Assembly (NCBI RefSeq): GCF_001536065.1
Contig: NZ_CZVW01000002.1
Coordinates: 62,001-126,000, forward strand
Direction: 5' to 3'
Source: Candidatus Chryseopegocella kryptomonas
GTDB taxonomy: Bacteria > Bacteroidota > Ignavibacteria > Kryptoniales > Kryptoniaceae
Length of the DNA stretch: 64,000 nt
Under the pieces are notes generated by a model. The model ran no database searches. It saw only the letters and a list, made by a program, of their open reading frames with translations, and had not been told where the DNA came from. Numbering within the stretch: position 1 is the first letter of the stretch; each line of letters begins with the position of its first letter. The translations under genes and the position numbers were made by a program. Of the stretch, positions 41,120 to 49,667 are shown one piece after another.

Positions 41120-41905
41120 TTATCGTCCCGTTCGCAATTCTTTTCCGACATATGAGAGGGCTTCTTCTTTTATTTTTCTTACCTTTTCAACAAGTCCGCT
41201 TGATGGAAATTTTCTCTCAAATTCCTCCGCAATTCTTATCGCTTCTTTATAATCTTCTCTTTTCATAAGGCATTCAATTTTTCCAGCGTAAGCCAATTCA
41301 AGATAATCCGAATCAGGGTATCGCTCAATTACAGAATCAAAATAAATCATTGCTGCTTTGTAAAATTCCCGTCTCATGTAGAACAATCCCGTTTCATAAT
41401 CTCTTTTTGCAAGTTTATTGATCAATTCGTGGATTTTTTTCTCTGCATCGGGGACAAGCTCGTTTGTGGGGTGATATTCAATGAAAGCTTGAAGCGCATC
41501 TATCGCTTTTAATGTGTAAGTTTGGTCAAGTTGAGATTTTGGAGAAAGATTGTAATAACAAAGACCGAGTTTATATCTTGACACAGGGACATATTCGCTT
41601 GATGGATAATTTCGTATCAAGTTTTCGTATTCCGATGATGCCAGAAGATATTCTCCACGATTGTAATAGCATTCAGCAAGATAAAATTGTGCATCGTCTG
41701 CAACTCCGCTTCCGGGGTATTGAAGCAAGATGAATTTAAAATCTTCAATTGCATCAAGATATTTCTTTTTGTCAAATTTGTCCTTTCCAATTTCAAATCT
41801 GTCTTCCGCAGACAAGTTCGCCACTTCTTTTGAAGATGAACAACCCCAAAGAACAAAAATCAATGGGATTAATGCAGTTAAAAGAACTTTAAATTTTGAT
41901 GTCAT
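41120..41905 (-). CDS. bamD: Outer membrane assembly lipoprotein BamD
   Basis: 261 residues from ATG 41905 (a TTG two codons upstream is possible). The lipoprotein signal ends in LWGC (Cys22). Five TPR-like helical pairs follow: YLDAIEDFKFILLQYP, DAQFYLAECYYNRGEY, VPVSRYKLGLCYYN, AIDALQAFIEYHPTNE, YKAAMIYFDSVIERYPDSDY. BamD helps BamA insert beta-barrel proteins in the outer membrane. This confirms a double-membrane envelope. bamA is not in this window. Confidence 0.9.
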   Translation of the reverse strand: MTSKFKVLLTALIPLIFVLWGCSSSKEVANLSAEDRFEIGKDKFDKKKYLDAIEDFKFILLQYPGSGVADDAQFYLAECYYNRGEYLLASSEYENLIRNYPSSEYVPVSRYKLGLCYYNLSPKSQLDQTYTLKAIDALQAFIEYHPTNELVPDAEKKIHELINKLAKRDYETGLFYMRREFYKAAMIYFDSVIERYPDSDYLELAYAGKIECLMKREDYKEAIRIAEEFERKFPSSGLVEKVRKIKEEALSYVGKELRTGR

Positions 41906-41973
41906 TGGCAATTTTTAAATTTATTTTCGGACGACGAACAAAAGATAAATTGCAATTCCAATTGAAGAAGCAA

Positions 41974-42507
41974 CTAAAAAAGTTCGGTGATTTTTTGCAA
42001 GTTAAATTTTCGCACAATGATTTCACCTTTTGTAAAATCAAATGCTCTATCTTCAATTTTTGCGATTTCATCAAAGTTTATGTAATCGTGAAATTCACGC
42101 TTCAAATCACCGCTGAATTTGACACTTCCATTTTCAATCAAAGAATAAAAAAGATTGACTTCAACAACTCTTTTCAATTTTGAAGTTTTCAAAAATCCGC
42201 TCTTTTCCTCAACATAGGAAATTTTGCTTTTGAAGGCGTCAAATCTTAACAAATTTTTCGTTTCATCATCTGTATCAAGATAGACGGAAAAATTTTTAAG
42301 CAAGGCGTTTAAAATTCTGTTTTCAATGAGCTTGTCTTGTAGATTTGATTGAACTTTTATTTTATTGGTTTTTATTTCCTGCGAAATTTCGGAGATGATT
42401 GAGTTAATCAAGCTGTCAATAATTTCAAAGTTTGTCACAGTTTGAGAAAATAGAAAGTTTAAAGGTATAACGGCAATGAGAATTAATTTTGGAAATAAAT
42501 CAACCAT
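41974..42507 (-). CDS. Hypothetical exported protein
   Basis: 177 residues from ATG 42507 (a GTG nine bases earlier is possible). A signal peptide (about 1-22, FPKLILIAVIPLNFLFSQ) precedes a domain mixing helices (IIDSLINSIISEISQEI) with a beta segment (RVVEVNLFYSLIENGSVKFSGDLKREF). I do not recognise the family. The start overlaps the stop of gdhA by eight bases and the gene ends 68 bases before bamD, so it could be part of the bam-linked group. No catalytic residues are apparent. Confidence 0.55.
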   Translation of the reverse strand: MVDLFPKLILIAVIPLNFLFSQTVTNFEIIDSLINSIISEISQEIKTNKIKVQSNLQDKLIENRILNALLKNFSVYLDTDDETKNLLRFDAFKSKISYVEEKSGFLKTSKLKRVVEVNLFYSLIENGSVKFSGDLKREFHDYINFDEIAKIEDRAFDFTKGEIIVRKFNLQKITELF

Positions 42508-43780
42508 AAATTCCACGCAATTTCAAAGTTTTGGCAACTTTATCAACCGCAAGTATATAAGCACCAAGTCGCAGGGATACATTATATGCTTTTGCAATGT
42601 TGTAAACATTTTCAAACGCCGACAGCATCATTCTTTCAAGTCGTTCATTCACCATTTCAGTTGTCCAGTAAAATCCCATTCTATCCTGAACCCATTCAAA
42701 GTATGAAACAGTTACACCACCGGCATTTGCAACGATGTCTGGGACGACGAGAATTCCTTTTTCTTCAAGTATCGGGTCTGCGCTTGCAGTTGTTGGACCA
42801 TTTGCGCCTTCAACGATGAGTTTGGCTTTTATTCTTGGAGCGTTATGTTTTGTGATTTGATCTTCGCGCGCAGCAGGGATTAAAACATCGCATTCAAGTT
42901 CAAGCAGTTCTTCGTTTGTAATTTTATCACCACCGTCAAAACCTTCAAGAGTTTTTTCAGGATTGTTTTGAACATATTTTATTGCTTTTTCAACATCAAT
43001 TCCTTTTTTGTTATAATATCCACCTGTTATATCGCTTATGGCAATTATTTTTAAACCTCGCTCTGCGAGTAATTTCGCAGAGATAGAGCCAACATTTCCA
43101 AAACCTTGAACTACGACGGTTGATTTCTTCGGTTTTAATCCCAATCTTTCCATCGCAGCTAGTGTTACAATCATAACACCACGTCCAGTTGCTTCTCTTC
43201 TTCCGGGTGAACCACCAAGAATTAATGGTTTCCCAGTGACGACAGCGCGTTCTGTTCTTCTCACATGCATGCTGTATGTATCCATTATCCACGCCATTAT
43301 CTGTTCATCTGTGTTTAAATCAGGTGCTGGAATATCTTTATCAGGTCCGATTATATCAAGTAAATTTGCGGTATATCTTCTTGTTATTTTTTCAAGTTCA
43401 ACGCGAGTTAATTTTTTGGGGTCACATTTGACCGCACCTTTTGCTCCACCAAATGGTATATCCATAACTGCACATTTCCAAGTCATCCACGCTGCAAGTG
43501 CTTTAACTTCGTCAAGCGTCACATCAGGTGCGTATCTAATCCCACCTTTCGCAGGTCCGAGGGCGTAATTGTGGATGACGCGATAACCTTCAAAAACTTT
43601 TATACTTCCATCGTCCATTTGAATTGGAATTGAAACGATAACTTGCATAGCTGGTGTTTTGAGAAATTCATAAACGCCAGGTTCAAGTTGGAGTATCTCC
43701 GCTGCTTTGTCAAATCTTTTCATCATTGATTCAAACGGATTCTCCTTGTCCGGAATTGGCGCAGGTTCTTGATATGACAT
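42500..43780 (-). CDS. gdhA: Glutamate dehydrogenase
   Basis: 426 residues from ATG 43780 (a TTG 11 codons upstream exists but adds an unconserved start). Interconverts glutamate and 2-oxoglutarate plus ammonia with NAD(P). The substrate site is seen in GGIRYAPDVTLDEVKALAAWMTWKCAVMDIPFGGAKGAV (in pieces: AAWMTWKCA, PFGGAKG), with the proton donor in PDLNTD (Asp); the dinucleotide motif is VVQGFGNVGS. Length is typical of hexameric enzymes of thermophiles. Coenzyme preference cannot be read with confidence. Confidence 0.95.
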   Translation of the reverse strand: MSYQEPAPIPDKENPFESMMKRFDKAAEILQLEPGVYEFLKTPAMQVIVSIPIQMDDGSIKVFEGYRVIHNYALGPAKGGIRYAPDVTLDEVKALAAWMTWKCAVMDIPFGGAKGAVKCDPKKLTRVELEKITRRYTANLLDIIGPDKDIPAPDLNTDEQIMAWIMDTYSMHVRRTERAVVTGKPLILGGSPGRREATGRGVMIVTLAAMERLGLKPKKSTVVVQGFGNVGSISAKLLAERGLKIIAISDITGGYYNKKGIDVEKAIKYVQNNPEKTLEGFDGGDKITNEELLELECDVLIPAAREDQITKHNAPRIKAKLIVEGANGPTTASADPILEEKGILVVPDIVANAGGVTVSYFEWVQDRMGFYWTTEMVNERLERMMLSAFENVYNIAKAYNVSLRLGAYILAVDKVAKTLKLRGIYG

Positions 43781-43805
43781 TGATTTTCCCAAGTTTATTT
43801 TGTTT

Positions 43806-44828
43806 TTAATCAAGTTCGTAAGACCAGAAATATCTTATGCCTTTATTTTGAAGGTATTCCTCAACTTTTGGATGAAAATCGGAAGCAACGAAAACAAGAA
43901 ATGTTTGCGGATTTCCTTCTTTTTTCTGAATCTCTTTTGCAATTTTTAGGAATTTATCCACTTCTTTCTTTGAAGCCCTCATTTTGACTTCGCCAAGGAT
44001 TAAAATTTTTTCTCCGTTTTTCTTTCCCCAGCCAAATATGTTAATTTGATTGTAATCGTCACCAATCCAGTAATATCTTCGTATAAGTTTATCCTTGACT
44101 TCAATTCCTTCTTTCTTCAAAAGCTCGGGGAGAACACGAAGTGATTTATCTTCAACAGCAAAACCAATTGAATGAAAAACCCAATCCATTCTCTCTTCAA
44201 CGGTTTTCATCCTACCAAGCAAAGTTGCGAGAACCTCTTCAACTCTTTTCTGCGCATTTGCAAGCTCTTTTAATTGCTCCTCGGTTTTTATCTGTGCCTC
44301 GGCAAGTTGATCCATTCGTTGCGTGAGTTGATCAACTCTTTGCGTAAGTTGGTCCATTCGTTGCGTTAATTGGTCAACTCGTTGCGTAAGCTGATCCATT
44401 CGTTGTGTGAGTTGATCAACCCTTTGCGTAAGCTGATCCATTCGTTGCGTTAATTGATCAACTCTTTGTGTAAGTTGTCCTATCGCATTCCAAACTCTAT
44501 TGAAGTTTTCGGTTGTTTCTCTCTTAAATGTTTCCAGAGATACTTCAGTTCTTTTCTGTGCTTCCGCAAGTTGATCAACCCTTTGCGTAAGTTGTCCTAT
44601 AGCGTTCCAGACCCTATTGAAGTTTTCGGTTGTTTCTCTTTTAAATGTTTCCAGAGATTCCTCGGTTCTTTTCTGTGCCTCAGCAAGTTCTTTTATCACA
44701 TTCTTAACCTCGGTTAAATCCATCGCCTTAAGCACTTGCTCATAAACTAATGCTACGATCTCAAGCAAAACATTTGCCTGTTTCTCGTCAAAAACTTGCG
44801 ATATTTTGTCTTTTAGCTCCGATATCAT
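43806..44828 (-). CDS. Coiled-coil protein with C-terminal PD-(D/E)XK-like nuclease fold (DUF3782-like)
   Basis: 340 residues. Residues about 1-47 are helical, 48-125 contain a 39-residue unit present twice (ETTENFNRVWNAIGQ), and 119-174 are eight heptads LTQR[VM]DQ. After a last coiled-coil stretch (to about 215) comes a globular end: IGFAVEDKSL, LIRRYYWIGDDYNQINIFG, LILGEVKMRASKKEVD, FLVFVASDFHP. The order of acidic residues and GEVK (Glu280-x-Lys282) fits a PD-(D/E)XK nuclease-like core, as in DUF3782/DUF3782-like proteins of thermophiles; the first motif residue is unclear. Function unknown. It is not next to other nuclease or defence genes. Confidence 0.78.
   Translation of the reverse strand: MISELKDKISQVFDEKQANVLLEIVALVYEQVLKAMDLTEVKNVIKELAEAQKRTEESLETFKRETTENFNRVWNAIGQLTQRVDQLAEAQKRTEVSLETFKRETTENFNRVWNAIGQLTQRVDQLTQRMDQLTQRVDQLTQRMDQLTQRVDQLTQRMDQLTQRVDQLTQRMDQLAEAQIKTEEQLKELANAQKRVEEVLATLLGRMKTVEERMDWVFHSIGFAVEDKSLRVLPELLKKEGIEVKDKLIRRYYWIGDDYNQINIFGWGKKNGEKILILGEVKMRASKKEVDKFLKIAKEIQKKEGNPQTFLVFVASDFHPKVEEYLQNKGIRYFWSYELD
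44307..44474 (-). repeat. In-frame heptad repeat, eight copies (42-bp period)
   Basis: Eight units of 21 bases encode LTQR[VM]DQ, alternating V and M so the period at higher fidelity is 42 bases. It lies inside the coiled-coil protein gene. Confidence 0.9.
44454..44687 (-). repeat. Tandem 117-bp duplication in the coiled-coil gene
   Basis: Residues 48-86 and 87-125 are the same 39-residue unit with one change (Glu56 in the first copy, Val95 in the second). At DNA level this is two adjacent 117-base copies (44571-44687 and 44454-44570). Confidence 0.9.
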
Positions 44829-44844
44829 GAATTGCTAAAAAATT

Positions 44845-45708
44845 TTAGTAGTAAACTCCCATTTGGCGAGCTAATTTTTCAAGCCGTTCAATTCTTTCTT
44901 TTATAGGTGGATGTGTTGAAAAAAGTTTCATAATTCCATCGCCACGCAGAGGATTTACGATAAACATATGTGCTGTTTCAGGTCTTGCTTCCATTGGTAT
45001 GGCTTCAACCCCTCGTTCAAGCTTTCTCAAAGCACTTGCAAGTGCAAGTGGCTTACCTGATATTTTTGCTCCACCTTCATCTGCTGCGAATTCACGAGCC
45101 CTTGAAATGGCAAGTTGAATTAAAACCGCAGCAATTGGTGCAACAATAATTAAGACAAGTTCGGCTATCCAGCTTGTGTTGTTTTCTCTATCCCTTGAAC
45201 CACCAAAAAAGAAAAGAGACCATTGTGCCATACGAGCAAGAAATGTAATTGCTCCAACCATTGTTGCAACTATGGTTGCAGTTAAAATATCTCTATGCTT
45301 GACATGGGCAAGCTCGTGCCCAAGAACTCCTTCAAGTTCATCTTCGTCAAGGAGACGCAAGATTCCCTCTGTAACTGCAACGGCTGCGTTTTGTGGATTT
45401 CTTCCTGTTGCAAATGCGTTTGGAGTTAAGCTCGGTATGATATAAACTTTCGGCATCGGAAGACCAGCACGTGTTGCAAGTCGTCTTACTATTGCGTGCA
45501 ATTTCGGGGCTTCGGCTTCTGTTACCTGTTTTGCACCATACATTGCAAGCACAATTTTATCTGAAAACCAATATGCAAAAAAGTTCATCAAAAGCGAGAA
45601 CACAAATGCTATAACAAGTCCTGATCTTCCGCCAATTGCGCTTCCTACTGCAAGCAGAAGAACCATCATTAATGTCATTAAAAATACAGTTTTCAATGTG
45701 TTGCTCAT
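44845..45708 (-). CDS. htpX: Membrane zinc protease HtpX
   Basis: 287 residues. M48-family integral membrane protease that helps remove damaged membrane proteins. The zinc motif is [10 protein letters not shown] (about 140-149) with the third ligand in [16 protein letters not shown]. Two N-terminal helices and two more around 155-180 and 190-210 fit the known topology. A GGGGTGAT ribosome site precedes the ATG at 45708. Confidence 0.95.
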   Translation of the reverse strand: MSNTLKTVFLMTLMMVLLLAVGSAIGGRSGLVIAFVFSLLMNFFAYWFSDKIVLAMYGAKQVTEAEAPKLHAIVRRLATRAGLPMPKVYIIPSLTPNAFATGRNPQNAAVAVTEGILRLLDEDELEGVLGHELAHVKHRDILTATIVATMVGAITFLARMAQWSLFFFGGSRDRENNTSWIAELVLIIVAPIAAVLIQLAISRAREFAADEGGAKISGKPLALASALRKLERGVEAIPMEARPETAHMFIVNPLRGDGIMKLFSTHPPIKERIERLEKLARQMGVYY

Positions 45709-45768
45709 AATCTATCACCCCTTATTTTGTTTTTGCCAGTTTTAATTTGCTTAAAAACATCGCTTTTA

Positions 45769-45797
45769 AATTTAGCCAAAAAAGCAAATTTTTACAA
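45769..45797 (-). promoter_or_regulatory. Promoter of htpX
   Basis: Minus strand TTGTAA (45792-45797), 17-base spacer, TAAATT (45769-45774). The leader to the ATG at 45708 is about 55 bases. Confidence 0.5.
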
Positions 45798-45823
45798 ATT
45801 TGCGATTTATAGGCGAGAATTTT

Positions 45824-46720
45824 TTACACAGAACCACCACTTACGACATCAATGAAAATTGAATGCAAAGATGGTTCTTTTATTTCAAATTTTTTAATGT
45901 CAATTTTTTCAGCGATCAATTTCAAAATTTCACTCGGGCTGATGTCATCTTCAAGAGTTATTTCAGCATAATTTGGATAAAGGTCAATTTTCTTGACTTT
46001 TTCAAGATTTTTGAGTTTTTCACCATCGCCTTCAAATTCTATATGTATCGTGTTTCTTCCAAATTTTCTTTTCACTTCTGAAAGAGGACCTGAAAGCACA
46101 GGTTTGCCTTTGTTGATGAGGCAAATTTCATCACAAAGTTTTTCAACTTGATCCATTTGATGCGTTGAAAAGATTATCGCTTTATTTTGCTCTTTCAACT
46201 CAAGCAATATCTCTTTTAAAAGTTCTTGATTCACGGGGTCAAGCCCTGCAAATGGCTCATCAAGTATGATTAGCTCTGGATCGTGAAGAATTGAAATTAT
46301 TATTTGAACTTTTTGCTGATTTCCTTTTGAGAGTTCCTCAATTTTGCTATTTGCTCTGTTTTCAAGTTCAAATTTTTTGAGCCATAATTTAGCTCGTTCA
46401 GTTGCAATTTTTCTATCCATGCCCTTTAACTCTGCAAAATAAAGTATCGTTTCAAGTACGCGAGTTTTTCTGTAAAGTCCACGTTCTTCTGGAAGATAAC
46501 CAATTTTGCTTTTGATTTCATCGTTAATTTCTTTTCCATCAAATTTAATTGTCCCAGAATCTGGTTTGATTATGTCAAGTATCATTCTGATTGTCGTAGT
46601 TTTTCCAGCGCCGTTTGGACCAAGAAGTCCAAAAATTTGCCCTTGTTTTACCTCAAATGAAATTCCATCTACCGCAACAACATTTGAGAATGTCTTTTTA
46701 AGATTTTGAACTTGAAGCAT
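45824..46720 (-). CDS. ABC-2-type transporter ATPase subunit
   Basis: 298 residues. Walker A GPNGAGKTT, signature ELSKGNQQKV (LSGGQ variant), Walker B LIILDEPFAGLD, H-loop FSTHQMDQVE. The C-terminal 80 residues (after about 215) form the extra domain seen in NatA/CcmA-like exporter ATPases of the ABC-2 group. A permease gene (NatB-like) is not adjacent, so the partner must be elsewhere. It begins six bases after the asnS stop and its own stop is 26 bases before the htpX promoter. Confidence 0.9.
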   Translation of the reverse strand: MLQVQNLKKTFSNVVAVDGISFEVKQGQIFGLLGPNGAGKTTTIRMILDIIKPDSGTIKFDGKEINDEIKSKIGYLPEERGLYRKTRVLETILYFAELKGMDRKIATERAKLWLKKFELENRANSKIEELSKGNQQKVQIIISILHDPELIILDEPFAGLDPVNQELLKEILLELKEQNKAIIFSTHQMDQVEKLCDEICLINKGKPVLSGPLSEVKRKFGRNTIHIEFEGDGEKLKNLEKVKKIDLYPNYAEITLEDDISPSEILKLIAEKIDIKKFEIKEPSLHSIFIDVVSGGSV

Positions 46721-46726
46721 TTTTCT

Positions 46727-48025
46727 TTACGGTTTTATTCTATAAATCATTCTTGGGAATGGAATTGTTTCTCTCACGTGGTCAAGTCCGCAAATCCAAG
46801 CAAGCGTTCTCTCAACGCCTAAACCAAATCCAGAGTGCGGAACACTTCCATATTTTCTCAAATCAAGATACCAGTCAAATGCTTCAACAGGGAGATTATG
46901 TTCTTTTATTCTTTTGAGCAGTGTGTCATAATCATCTTCCCTTTGGCTTCCGCCGATAATTTCACCATATCCTTCCGGAGCGAGCATATCAAAAGCAAGA
47001 GCATAAGTTTCATCGTTTGGATCTCGTTTCATATAAAATGCTTTAACAGCGGCTGGGTAATGATGGACCATGACAGGTTTTTCAAACTGTTGAGAAATTA
47101 TCGTTTCATCTGTATTTCCAAAATCGTTTCCCCATTGGAAATCAACGCCATTCTTTCTTAAAATTTCAACCGCTTCGTTATATGAAATTCTCGGGAAAGG
47201 TCTTTTTATTTTTTCAAGTGGCTCGGTGTTTCGTTCAAGAACTTCAAATTCTTTTTTGCTCGTTTCAAGAACTCTTGCAACAATGTATTCAACAAATTCC
47301 TCTGCAAGATTCATTATATCTTCAAGTTCATAAAAAGCAACTTCTGGTTCAACCATCCAGAATTCGGTTAAGTGTCTTCTTGTTTTTGATTTTTCAGCTC
47401 TAAATGTAGGACCAAAGCAATAAACTTTTCCAAACGCCATTGCTGCTGCTTCAACATAGAGCTGACCAGATTGCGACAGATACGCTTTCCCGAGGTCAAA
47501 ATAATCCGTCTCAAAAAGTGTTGTAGTTCCTTCGCACGCTGCTGGTGTTAGAATTGGGGCATCAATTAGGACAAATCCTTTTGAGTCAAAGAAATCGCGA
47601 ATTGCTTTCACAAGCCGATGTCTTATCCTTAAAATTGCATTTGGTCTTCTTGAACGAAGCCAAAGGTGACGATGATCCATCAAAAAGTCAATCCCATGTT
47701 CTTTCGGAGTTATCGGGTAATCCTGTGCGATGTGAATTATTTGAATATCTTTTATGTGAAGTTCGTAACCGCCGGGTGCTCTTTTATCCTCATTTACAAT
47801 TCCAGTTACAATCAAAGATGTCTCCTGCGTGAGAAGATCGTATTTATCAAAAACTTCATCTGGGGTTTCTCCTTTTACCATCACGCATTGTAAAATTCCT
47901 GTTCCATCGCGGACAAGCACAAAACGAATTTTACCACTTGATCTTTTGTTATAAACCCAGCCATAGATTTTGACTTCCTTTCCTACATGCTCGGAAAGAT
48001 TTTCAATATAAACATCCGGTGCCAT
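46727..48025 (-). CDS. asnS: Asparaginyl-tRNA synthetase
   Basis: 432 residues. Class II synthetase with an N-terminal OB-fold anticodon domain ([25 protein letters not shown] in pieces: [12 protein letters not shown]) and catalytic core: motif 2 [21 protein letters not shown] (FRAEKS...EFWMVEPE), motif 3 [15 protein letters not shown]. Aspartyl enzymes differ in the substrate-pocket segment, and the [16 protein letters not shown]-type loop here ([10 protein letters not shown]) is that of AsnRS. Length is typical. Confidence 0.96.
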   Translation of the reverse strand: MAPDVYIENLSEHVGKEVKIYGWVYNKRSSGKIRFVLVRDGTGILQCVMVKGETPDEVFDKYDLLTQETSLIVTGIVNEDKRAPGGYELHIKDIQIIHIAQDYPITPKEHGIDFLMDHRHLWLRSRRPNAILRIRHRLVKAIRDFFDSKGFVLIDAPILTPAACEGTTTLFETDYFDLGKAYLSQSGQLYVEAAAMAFGKVYCFGPTFRAEKSKTRRHLTEFWMVEPEVAFYELEDIMNLAEEFVEYIVARVLETSKKEFEVLERNTEPLEKIKRPFPRISYNEAVEILRKNGVDFQWGNDFGNTDETIISQQFEKPVMVHHYPAAVKAFYMKRDPNDETYALAFDMLAPEGYGEIIGGSQREDDYDTLLKRIKEHNLPVEAFDWYLDLRKYGSVPHSGFGLGVERTLAWICGLDHVRETIPFPRMIYRIKP

Positions 48026-48088
48026 ATCTTTTTAAAATTTTGTTTTTAACTTTGCCAGAAGAATTTACGCAACCTCTGGTGTTGAGAA

Positions 48089-48117
48089 AAATTAAAAAAA
48101 GCAAGCTGAAAAAACAA
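48089..48117 (-). promoter_or_regulatory. Promoter of asnS
   Basis: Minus strand TTGTTT (48112-48117), 17-base spacer, TAATTT (48089-48094). The leader to the start at 48025 would be about 57 bases. The divergent xseA gene shares this gap but I see no good promoter for it. Confidence 0.5.
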
Positions 48118-48177
48118 TTTTTTTAGTTCTGATTTTTTCTTTAAATTTTTTCAAAAACCAGAGCAAAACCTCGGGCT

Positions 48178-49407
48178 ATGTATAACTTTTATCCGCTGAT
48201 ATCAAAGGAAAAAATTTTGACGGTTTCAGAGCTAACTTATGAGATTAAAAAATTTGTTGAGCCGAATTTTCAGGATATATGGCTTCAGGGCGAGATTTCA
48301 AATTACAAAATTCATACATCAGGACATGTTTATTTTACGCTTAAAGATGAATATGCTTCAATAAACGCAGCAATCTGGAAAAGATATGCCGATGTCCTTT
48401 TGAAAAATTACACTTATAAAGATGGGGATAAAGTCCTCGTCCACGGAAAAATTGAAATTTACGAACCGCGCGGTGAATACAAAATAATAGTTGATTTCAT
48501 TGAACCGCTCGGGATAGGGGAATTGCAGATAAAGTTTGAGATGTTAAAGCAAAAACTCGCAGCCGAAGGTTTATTTGATGCAAAATATAAAAAGCCAATC
48601 CCTGAATATCCAACAAGAATTGGAATCGTGACAAGTCCGACGGGAGCAGCGATAAGAGATATGATCAACATTATTTCGCGTCGTTTTCCAGCGGTTGAGC
48701 TTATACTTTATCCTGTCAAAGTTCAAGGCGAAGGAGCAGCGGAGGAAATCGCACAAGCAATTCGTGATTTCAATTTTTATGGAAAAGTTGATGTTATAAT
48801 CGTTGGAAGAGGTGGTGGTTCAATTGAAGACCTTTGGGCTTTTAATGAGGAAATTGTCGCAAGGGCTATATTTGAATCAAAAATTCCGATAATAAGCGCA
48901 GTTGGACACGAGATTGATTATAGCATAAGTGATTTCGTTGCGGATTTGAGAGCGCCAACTCCATCAGCTGCTGCTGAACTTGTAGTAAAAAATCGCGATG
49001 ATGTGCTTGAAAATATCCAGAATATTTGGTATACTATTCATCAACTTGTGGTTGATAAAATAAAAAACAGCAAAAAAGAAGTTCAACATCTTGTGAAAAG
49101 TTATTCTTTTAATAGACCGCTTGATTGGCTCAGGCAATATACGATGAGAGTTGATGAGTTAACACGAGCTCTTGATGTGGCGATGTATCATAGATTTGAA
49201 CTTATAAAAAGTAATTTTGAGCAGTGGTTGAAGCGTTTTGAGTCAGTAAATCCAGAACTTGCTTTGAAACGAGGTTATGCCATAGTTTATAAAAATGGAA
49301 AAATAATCCATAGCAAAGACGAACTTCAATTAAACGATGAATTTAAAATAAAACTTGCAGATGGAACAATAAAAGGGGTGGTAAAAGGATATGGCGAAGA
49401 AAAATGA
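48178..49407 (+). CDS. xseA: Exodeoxyribonuclease VII large subunit
   Basis: 409 residues. Exonuclease VII degrades single-stranded DNA to oligonucleotides. The N-terminal OB domain (QDIWLQGEISNYKIHTSGHVYFTLKD in pieces: GEISNYK, GHVYFTLKD) is followed by the catalytic domain: TRIGIVTSPTGAAIRDM, VIIVGRGGGSIEDLWAFNE, ISAVGHEIDYSI, DLRAPTPSAAAEL. Long helices end the protein. The stop overlaps the xseB start region by 17 bases. Confidence 0.96.
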   Translation: MYNFYPLISKEKILTVSELTYEIKKFVEPNFQDIWLQGEISNYKIHTSGHVYFTLKDEYASINAAIWKRYADVLLKNYTYKDGDKVLVHGKIEIYEPRGEYKIIVDFIEPLGIGELQIKFEMLKQKLAAEGLFDAKYKKPIPEYPTRIGIVTSPTGAAIRDMINIISRRFPAVELILYPVKVQGEGAAEEIAQAIRDFNFYGKVDVIIVGRGGGSIEDLWAFNEEIVARAIFESKIPIISAVGHEIDYSISDFVADLRAPTPSAAAELVVKNRDDVLENIQNIWYTIHQLVVDKIKNSKKEVQHLVKSYSFNRPLDWLRQYTMRVDELTRALDVAMYHRFELIKSNFEQWLKRFESVNPELALKRGYAIVYKNGKIIHSKDELQLNDEFKIKLADGTIKGVVKGYGEEK

Positions 49408-49654
49408 AACAACAGAAATTCAGGAACTCACATTTGAACAGGCACTTCGCGAGCTTCAAAACATAGTTGATAAACTTGAAACAGGTCAAGTGACGCTTGA
49501 AGAGGCAATTGAAATGTATGAGCGCGGTGTGAAACTCTCAAAATACTGTATTGAAAAATTAACACAGGCGGAGTTGAGAATAAAGAAAATAGTAAAGGAC
49601 GAAAATCAGGGCTTTACATTGCTTGATTTTGATGACTTTAACAACAAAATTTAA
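49391..49654 (+). CDS. xseB: Exodeoxyribonuclease VII small subunit
   Basis: 87 residues, a helical hairpin. FEQALRELQNIVDKLETGQVTLEEAIEMYERG, given in pieces (LRELQNIVDKLETG, LEEAIEMYERGVKLSKYC), is the family pattern. Several copies bind the coiled-coil end of XseA. It overlaps xseA by 17 bases and precedes dxs by 13. Confidence 0.94.
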   Translation: MAKKNETTEIQELTFEQALRELQNIVDKLETGQVTLEEAIEMYERGVKLSKYCIEKLTQAELRIKKIVKDENQGFTLLDFDDFNNKI

Positions 49655-49667
49655 AGGTGGTGAAGTT

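Noticed and set aside
44307-44474. Regular 21/42-base repeats resembling a CRISPR array
   Set aside because: There are no unique spacers, and the repeats keep one reading frame encoding heptads LTQR[VM]DQ inside a longer gene.
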